DNA from: Synaphobranchus kaupii
Taxonomy: Eukaryota; Chordata; Actinopteri; Anguilliformes; Synaphobranchidae
Reading direction: 5' to 3'
DNA: 64,000 nucleotides
Assembly: GCA_029718625.1 (NCBI GenBank)
Contig: CM056389.1
Location: 11,928,198-11,992,197, forward strand
Below the pieces are notes generated by a model. That model made no database searches. It was not told where the DNA came from and saw nothing but the letters and a program-made list of their open reading frames with translations. Shown piece by piece: positions 56,278 through 64,000 of this stretch; the stretch's first letter is position 1, and every line of letters starts with the position of its first letter. The position numbers and the translations under genes were made by a program.

Positions 56278-58849
56278 TAAAGAAAAATGCAAATACACAG
56301 CTATGTGTGTAGTGATGGCCTATGAGAATACAGCGCAAACGTTAAAAAAAATGTGAGGAGGAACTCCAAAGGTGTTGCAGCAAATTAGAAAATAAAGTCA
56401 GTTAGCAAAGGCACAGGAGGATTTTTTACAAGGTTTCCTCATATTCACGGTTTGGGGATATTATATTGGCAAACCTGAGTGCCCCAATGGCCCCCCATAG
56501 CGGTAGACTAGATCCTGAATACAGATTGAACTGAGGAACAGCTGAGTGTTGTGCCATTTACCTAAAGTTGGTCTTAAGTATCTATAAATATATCTTAAAT
56601 TATAGTATGTATTATTGTATATGAACCATGGTAATCATGTCGACAGCTGAAGAATGTGAAAAATGTACAAATCCGCGGTATGTAATTGTTAGTAGGCTAT
56701 CGCGCATAGGATGTGTTGTTTATATATTTAAAATAAGGTTAGGCTATGCCATAAAAAGCTCTGATCAGAGTATCGTGCATGCGTAGTTCCCAGCAGAAAA
56801 TTAGTTCCAATGAGCAGTTGAGAACATTTCGTATTCAAAACTGTTTACGATATGAATGGGTTTCGTTTAAAAAAAAAAAAATATGAATGATATAGTATAT
56901 GTTCTATATTTAATAAATTGCACATGTGGAACTGTTGGTAGCAAATAAACACTGCCAGTAACCTGCAATGATCAAAGTAGCTGTTCCTGTAATTCATAGA
57001 TTGAGTAAGAGTAGCAACACATCATACTTGAGAAAATATAGCCTATAGCCTACTGTTAACAGAAAGTCAATGATAAGGTAGCAATACACGTTTATGTCTA
57101 GTAATGAGATGACTCGCTGCTAGACCACTTCATAACTGATCTAAGTTTTACCTAGTTAATTAGCTAAATAGATAATACCTGAATATTTTCTTCAGTTAGT
57201 TTTATGAAAGTAGCAGGAAATATATCACTTGATGTCATATGTAGAACATATAAGCATTTCAGAAGCAAATATAATAGGCTATAAGGTAGACTTGACCCTG
57301 TTGTTTTATTAAAACTTTAAGTAGCAGATGCCGTGAATCACAATGATTAACCTCCCAAAAAGATTCACATAGCTCCCCAATGGTTGGGTCGTTAGCTCGT
57401 TTGTGTCACAATGGGAACACTTGCGGGATGTGTAAACAGGGTGATCGGAAAGTAGCGGACATGCAGACATTTCTCACGCTAGAAATGGTAGGAACCGCTC
57501 GAGTGAATTGTAACACTTCTGTCTGCTACAAAGTTGTAGGTTCCAAGAGATTTGTCTAATTCTTTACGGGACAACTTAGGCTACAAATCCTCCAGTGTTG
57601 TAACTTGTTGTAGCTTGCTAGCTTTATTCGCTTCTCTTTGGGTAGCCTATAGCTATCTTTCAGCATGATCAGCTAGTCAACTGTTTCCTCGTAAAATGGA
57701 GTTGTACAGCCAATCTTTGGGTGAACTGTTTTTTGCTATCCATCCTCAATTCCATAAATAGTATTCTAATGCAATAGTGCCATAACATGTCCCCTTTCCC
57801 ATTATGATTGTTTTATTTTTTAATGGGAAGTATTATAATATTTCAGTTAAATGTTCATGCCTTTCCATGAGGTTTGAATTAATAAGTAGAATGGTACTTC
57901 TGAGTTTATACCCGTTTGGGATTGACTGTCGTGTTTCTGGAATATTGGGCTCAGTAGCCTACTACTGAGGTTCTACTGTATTCTCAGTCTGAGTATTCCC
58001 AGGGTTTCCTATCGGCTTCAGGAACTCCAAATTCAATAGGCTAATAATAATAAATAAATATTGGGGGTAGTATAAAAATAAATCTAATCAAATTTAAAAA
58101 TCAAATAGAATAAATGCTTCGAATAAATACCTTAAAATCTAAAAAGGCCTCTAAATCTGCAGATCAAACCAGTCTAGCTAGGCGATGTGACTGACAAACC
58201 TGTTAAAGTAGCTGCTGATATGAACCTGACATTTCCAAATTACAAAAAGACTGAAAACCCTACCACAGGCCTTAACAGGAGCACACCCAGACTTATGCTA
58301 ATACTGGGAGAAGCTGTGTCCATCGGATGAAGTCATCAACGTGAACACTACAGCCAGGTGGGAAAGCATGGATGACTTCCCCTCTCCAAATCATCACTTG
58401 GAGGCATCAACAATAGGGAACCCTGAACTGAAGGGGTATATGGGTGATGTGCTAGGAACCTCTTCCCATTTTAGGCATCAGCTCAAGGACATTAAGCAAG
58501 AAACACCCTGAACAAAATCAGGGTTACATGGGTGATGTGCTGGAAACCTCTCCCCATCAGCATGTTCTGGATAACCTTTTTTTCTTTCAAACAAGGAAAA
58601 TTTAAGCTGTTAATAAGAGCCTGGATTCATCAACTCAAACACATTTCTTGGAAGATTGCTTCAACGGATCATCACTTCATCCATCTGTTATTAGTCATGT
58701 ATTATAATATTGTGTGTTCATCTTGTGACATGTCTGTGGGTTCCCATATCTTGTGCTCATGCCTACTTCATAATAAGTATTAAACTATCCATTGGCCTGT
58801 TTTTGGAGAATATGCATTTTGTGAATTTTGCCATAGTCATTTGGGCGGT
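56278..58849. other. Non-coding, no gene recognised
   Basis: AT-rich sequence. A partial direct repeat occurs at about 58436-58475 and 58521-58560 (TGGGTGATGTGCTAGGAACC / TGGGTGATGTGCTGGAAACC). No LTR, exon or element ends were found. Confidence 0.45.
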
Positions 58850-59540
58850 TCACACTGTAGACAAGTTTGTAATTTCCCCCTCATTTGCAAAAGTTAATAG
58901 TAAGGTGACCTCAGTAAGATATGACCCAGTGGGAGCATGTAAATTGAAAAAAAGAACAGGACCAAGAATGGAGCTCTGGGAAACTCCACATGTAACCTTT
59001 GCTAAAGATGACCTAGACATTACAATGGCGACAGAAAAAGATCGATTGGATAGATACGAAGTAAACCAGCCTAGTATCGTGCCAGAGATGCCAACCCAAC
59101 TTTCAAGACGATCCAATAAAATGGAGTGTGTCAAAAGCTGCGCTTAGACCAAGGAGAAGTAAAATGGAGAATCTCCCAGAATCAGCAGCTAAAAGCAAAT
59201 CATTAAGTACTTTGAGAGGTCTCAGTACTATGCATAGTTCTGAAGCCAGACTGAACTGCACAAAAAGATCATTATTACTCAGAAAAATGAATAACTGATT
59301 TGCTACTATTTTGACAGGAAAGGTAATTTAAAGATTGGCTATTTAGGGGCAGGGGGTCAAGAGAAAGTTTTTTCAGAAAAGGTTCCACCATTGCCATTTT
59401 AAAATAAGCAGGCACAGTGCCAGAAGTTAAAGAGGAATTAATTATTGCAAGGATATTCAAAGAAATAGAGTCAAACACTTCTTTGAGGAATTTGGAGGGA
59501 TGGATGTCAAGAGCACATGAAGAGGGCTTCATCTTAACTG
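58850..59540 (-). pseudogene. L2-type LINE reverse transcriptase fragment, reversed
   Basis: Minus-strand frames in the correct order: 59532-59275 gives the region before the palm (DIHPSKFLKEVFDSISLNIL, INSSLTSGTVPAYFKMA, VEPFLKK). Then 59134-58850 gives HSILLDRLESWVGISG, SYLSNRSFSVAI and VTCGVSQSSILGPVLF, the last corresponding to the [10 protein letters not shown] block. The intervening palm motif is degraded, and the YADD region is out of frame or lost. Both ends are truncated. Confidence 0.85.
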
Positions 59541-59611
59541 ATTTCTCCTAAGGCGGTTTCAGAGAGTGTGTCAAAACTATGTTAAGATGCAGTGTTTTGG
59601 ATAGAAATATA

Positions 59612-61227
59612 CAGTCAAGCCGGAAAGTCTGCACACCCCTTTCACCTTCTCCACGTTTTATTACGTTACAGACATATTCTACAATAGATTGAGTTCATTT
59701 TTTGTCAAATTCTACACAAAATAGCCCATTATGACAAAGTGAAAACAGGTTTTTAGACATTTGTGCTAATTTATTAAAAATCTAAATGTAAAATATCATA
59801 TGTACACAAGTGTGACACCCAAAAGTGAGCTGAGGTGCATTTTGTTTCCACTGATACTGCTTGAGATGTTTCTACAACTTAATTGGAGTCCACCTGTGAT
59901 AAATTCAATTGATTGGACATGATTTGGGGATTGCCAACACCTGCCTATATAAGGTCCCACAGATGACAGTGCATGTCAGAGCAAACTCCAAGCCATGGGG
60001 TCAAAGGAATTATCTGCAGACCTCAGAAACAGGATTGTGTCAAGGCATAGATCTGGAGAAGGGTACGGAAAAATCTCTGCAACTTTACAGGTCCCAAAGA
60101 GCACAGTGGCCACCATCATTCGTAAATGGAAGAAGTTTGGAACCACCAAGAATCTTCCTAGACCTGGCCGCAAACTGAGCAATCGGGGGAAGACGGGCCT
60201 TGGCCAGGGAGGTGAACAGGAACCCGAGGGTCACTCTGACAGAGCTCCAGCGCATCCTTGTGGAGATGGGAGAACCTTTCAGAAGATCAACCATCCAGAC
60301 AGCACTCCACCAATCAGGCCTTTATGGTAGAGTGGTCAGACGGAAGCCCCTCCTTAGTAAAGGCACATCACAGCCCGCTTGGAGTTTGCCAAAAGGCACC
60401 TAGAGGACTCTCAAACCATGAGAATCAAGATTCTCTGGTCTGATGAAACCAAAATTTAACTTTTTGGCCTGAATACCAAGCGTCACATCTGGAGGAAACC
60501 AGGCACCGCTCATCACCTGGCTAATACCATCCCTACAGTGAAGCATGGCGGTGGCAGCATCATGATGTGGGGATGTTTTTCAGCAACGGGAACGGGGCGA
60601 CTAGTCCTGATAGAGGGAAAGATGAATGCAGCTAAGTACACCGAGATCCTTGAAGAAAACCTGCTCCTGAGCGCTCTGGACCTCAGACTGGGGCGAAGGT
60701 TTACCTTCCAACATGACAACGACCTGAAGCACACAGCCAAGAGAACAAAGGAGTGGCTTTGGAGAAAGTCTGTGCATGTCCTTGAGTGGCCCAGCCAGAG
60801 CCCAGACCTGAATCCAATTGAACATCTGTGGAAAGAGCTGAAAATGGCTGTGTACCGACGCTCCCCATCCAACCTGACGGAGCTTGCAAGGATATGCCAA
60901 GAGGAATGGGCAAAAATGTCCAGAAACAAGTGTGCCAAGCTCGTAGCTTCTTTCTCAAGACGCCTTGAAGCTGAAATCACTGCCAAAGGTGCAGCAACCA
61001 AGTATTAGGCTAAGGGTGTGTATAGATATGTAACCCCTAAATAACGTATTTTTGTCAGTAAAATAAAATTGCATATTTTCTAAAAACCTGTTTTCACTTC
61101 GTCATTATTGGCTATTGTATGTAGATGTTTGAGGCAAAAAATGAACTCAATCTATTGTAGTATAGGTCTGTAACGTAATAAAACGTGGAGAAGGTGAAAG
61201 GGGTGTGCAGACTTTCCGGTTTGACTG
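59612..61227 (+). mobile_element. Tc1 element copy C, full length (1616 bp)
   Basis: The left end CAGTCAAGCCGGAAAGTCTG and the right end, its reverse complement with one change (CCGGTTTGACTG), are flanked by TA (59610-59611, 61228-61229). Same family as copies A and B. Confidence 0.95.
59995..61008 (+). pseudogene. Tc1 transposase copy C, multiply broken
   Basis: Starts MGSKELSADL. A 9-bp in-frame loss at RPGRK (RPGRPAKL in copy B) is followed by a frameshift in a G run near 60187. The frame resumes at MAREVNRNP (60200), then shifts again near 60357 and meets a TAA within the SDETKI segment near 60456. From 60538 the frame is open to the natural end ([32 protein letters not shown] at 61008). 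The intact carboxy terminus shows what copies A and B have lost. Confidence 0.93.
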
Positions 61228-61265
61228 TACATGTCATGAGTTGCTGAGATGATCTGCATCCTGAT

Positions 61266-62592
61266 ATGTGACGCGGTATGTCAAAAGCAGGCGGAATTGG
61301 GCAGAGCTACGAACGGAGGAAAAGCTGCAAAATGCCTTGGGGGGTGAATTTTAGCGTTTTTGAGATTTTTGAACATTTATGATGCTACAAATATTAAAAA
61401 TGTTCTGTAAAAGTTTCAAACTGAAATTTCATCGACAAAGTATTTTTTTAAGCACTTTTAGAGAGGCATGTCATTTCACAAAATGATGCCTTGTTCGAGA
61501 TTTTGCTTGGAAATGACGCCAAATTTAGCGTAACTTCTAGCTCACTTGCTAACGTAAAATCGCATGATGATATTTTGCCAACATATTGGTTATTCAAACG
61601 GTATCTTTCTTGATTAAATAAACTATTAATTGATTATTAAAACAACAATAATCGTGAGCTTGTTTATGGATTACAACAGCCGCCCGATAATGGGCGCCCT
61701 TTCTTTGGCAGTCTCGTCTCATCTTAAAGACGTTAAAACGAAAAAAAAAAAAACACGTTATTGGCTTAAAAGTTAACATCGTTTTTGTAAAGAAATAAAT
61801 CCAATGCGATTGAGCCTATCTCTTTTAAGACAATAAACGATAGTTGTCTCCCCTTTTTTGACATTACTGTCTCATCTAAAAGACGTTAAAACAAAAAACT
61901 ACCGGTCACGTCTACATGTTTAATATTGGCTTAAAACTTAGTTTATCGTTTTGTGAAGAAATAAACCCAATATCGACATCTTTCGGACTGTCAGGTAAAC
62001 TATCCAGTTAGCCAGCTATTTTGCCAACATATTGGTTATTCAAACGGTATCTTTCTTGATGAAATAAACTATTAATTGATTATTAAAACAACAATAATCG
62101 TGAGCTTGTTTATGCACTACAAGAGCCGCCCGATAAAGGGCGCCCCTTTTTTGACAGTACTTTCTAATCTAAAAGACGTTAACACAAAAAAAAACTACCG
62201 GTCACATCTACATGGTTATTGGCTTAAAAGTTAGCTTATCGTTTTGTGAACCTAATAAATATAGCCTAATATGTTCAATGGTATGTGCCAGAATAATATC
62301 AGTATCGTATGTTGATCACAAAAATGTCTGGTTTCCGCCCGATAACAGGGTTCGGTACGCTAACATTGTTAACCAACTTGTTTTGTTTAAACTCAAACTT
62401 TAAAGGGCTATTTCTCAGTTTCGATGTTTCAGACGGTCCAATTTAAAATCTTAATAACTTCGCTTTGGAATATCCGATTTGAAAAAAGAAAGCGGAGTTG
62501 TAAAGTGCAAGGTCTATGTTTTACTAATATACCAATAACTCAAAATTGACCTCTTGCCCAATTCCGCCTGGTTTTGACATACCGCATCACAT
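61266..62592. mobile_element. Non-coding TIR element with internal duplication (1327 bp)
   Basis: Left end ATGTGACGCGGTATGTCAAA, then GGCGGAATTGGGCA, matches the reverse complement of the right end over about 40 bp with two mismatches. Inside, about 240 bp starting ATTTTGCCAACATATTGGTT at 61573 recurs at 62021, with a partial third copy of the AAAGACGTTAA region near 61880. No transposase or clear target duplication. Superfamily unassigned. Confidence 0.8.
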
Positions 62593-62728
62593 ATTGTCCA
62601 TTTTATTCATAAAAAAATTTAAGAATTGTTCACATTTCTCTGGGGATGGTTCTACTCTAACGTTTGGGGAAGCATCTGTGGCACGTTTAATCACAGAAAA
62701 AAGCCCTGAATCAAGAGAGCATGTTGAG

Positions 62729-63960
62729 TTAAAGGTATACTATGTCGTTTCAGAACACTAGATGGCAATATTGAGCACGCAGGAGAAAAGGGCTCCCCGA
62801 AAATTGCTTATCACGTGTTCTTCTCAGACGTGCACGACGACGCACAAGCATTGTGGTGACGTTTCACACATATTTTCTCTGACCGTGGACTCAATTCAAT
62901 TCGCTTTATTGGCATGACAAGACAATGAATCTGTATTGTCAAAGCATACTGCATTAAAACAGTCGAAGACATACATCTAACTCTGAACAATACAAAACAG
63001 CAAAGACTTGAAACTAATGAACAGTAACCATACATGAAAACAAGAACTTTTCTTTGATTATGGATTTAGAAATAACAATAATGTAAAATAATAAAGTACA
63101 ATTAAAAATAATAATTATCAATAGAAATGATAATGATGATGAGAACGACACATATGATCTTATAAAGTGAATATAATAAATATAAAAAATTCAAATTGGT
63201 TTATAATGATCTGTCACTCACTGTCCCTAAGACGATGGCAGGCAGCTATATATTGTGCTGCCAGGTCACAGCACGTCCTCTCCTCTCCTAAGAGGATGGG
63301 GAGTTTTTGGATGTCTGTTAAATTTTTGAATTGAGGGTATCTCTGATTTATTTTGGGAAAATATTTATTTCTGATTTGATTGTATTTTTCGCATTTTATG
63401 ATAAAGTGCCGCTCCGTCTCAACTTCCTTGAGATGGCAATGTTTCTCCTCCCAGAGTCTGTTGACTCTATCACAGTCACTCTGATCAAGCTGTCCTCTTC
63501 CCCTGGCCCTGCCTCGCCCACCACAAACACGATTGTCGCTTTGGATAAAAGCGTCTGCTAAATGACTGTAATGTAATGTTTATGTAATGACTGCCCCTCA
63601 CCCTTACTCTGGGGCCACGACCACTGGATGTTGATGGCTACAGAATGAACCAAGCAGAATCGCAAAATTATGATTTAGAATTATTTTATGAAAATGTCAT
63701 GGCAAAAAGAAAACTGTTCGCTAGTTCGAAGTGTCCACGTTCGCGTATTTGCGTGAGGCATGTTTCGTTCCTAAGCTAAAATAAGAGTTTACCTGGAAGC
63801 CTGCCCACATGGCCTGGCCATGTCAATCAAATGAGCAGGAACCGCCCATTCATGACGTTTACACCATTTTAGCTGTTTCTGGCTTTAAAAATGGCGGCGG
63901 GATGTCAACAGTGTAAACAAAGAACGAGTTGTTTACAATGAAACTATAGTATACCTTTAA
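62729..63960. mobile_element. Composite TTAA-flanked TIR element, copy 2 (1232 bp)
   Basis: Begins TTAAAGGTATACTATGTCGT and ends ACTATAGTATACCTTTAA, with TTAA on both sides. It aligns with 38988-40774, including the reversed LINE-like tail (TTCGCTTTATTGGCATGACA), the TTGGATAAAAGCGTCTGCTA tail (63538-63587) and the flanking GGGGAGTT region. It lacks the ~490 bp found only in copy 1. Non-coding. Confidence 0.85.
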
Positions 63961-64000
63961 ATTTACTTTAAAGTTTATCTGTATCAAAGGGAGGCAGTAA

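Overview
The window looks like a teleost fish chromosome segment. It is rich in Tc1/mariner copies, hAT and TTAA-flanked foldback elements, L2-type LINE fragments, long (CA)n/(TG)n tracts and homopolymer G/C runs. The one host gene I can identify with confidence is a minus-strand part of pomt1 (protein O-mannosyltransferase 1). Five coding exons lie between 49300 and 28927. Their splice sites and phases join without error into about 170 codons that cover the lumenal MIR region. The amino-terminal exons should lie at higher coordinates and the carboxy-terminal exons at lower coordinates; I could not find either set in the window.

Layout. From 1 to about 15 kb the sequence is mostly single-copy and non-coding. 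It holds microsatellites, an 18-bp CpG-rich minisatellite (2830-3443), small foldback MITEs and a (TTTA)n tract. At 15369-15868 there is a 500-N gap that interrupts an L2 LINE (15869-17902). From 18 to 28.9 kb there is non-coding sequence with a 44-bp near-perfect hairpin, a multi-copy module (22.0-22.6 and 25.7-26.9 kb) and a 741-bp hAT-like element. From 28.9 to 49.3 kb is the pomt1 segment, whose 8.3-kb and 10.8-kb introns are packed with nested transposons. These include a Tc1 element holding a foldback MITE, an L2 inside a MITE, two Tc1 copies head to head, a hAT with an exact 8-bp target duplication, and a composite TIR element.

From 49.4 to 56.3 kb a decayed Tc1-like element has been entered by an LTR retroelement. 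The element's LTR (50311-50752) and primer-binding site (50758) are followed by a leader that carries about 100 copies of a 40-bp repeat (51358-55404). Relics of a longer, roughly 152-bp repeat flank the array on both sides. From 58.8 to 64 kb comes another dense transposon block: a reversed L2 fragment, a third Tc1 copy, a 1.3-kb TIR element with an internal duplication, and a second copy of the composite TIR element.

The most unusual object is the 40-bp array inside a retroelement leader. Next are the composite TIR element that carries retroposon tails in both copies, and the 44-bp hairpin. I saw no CRISPR arrays, rRNA genes or convincing tRNA genes. Element boundaries were read by eye from terminal repeats, so they may be off by a few bases.
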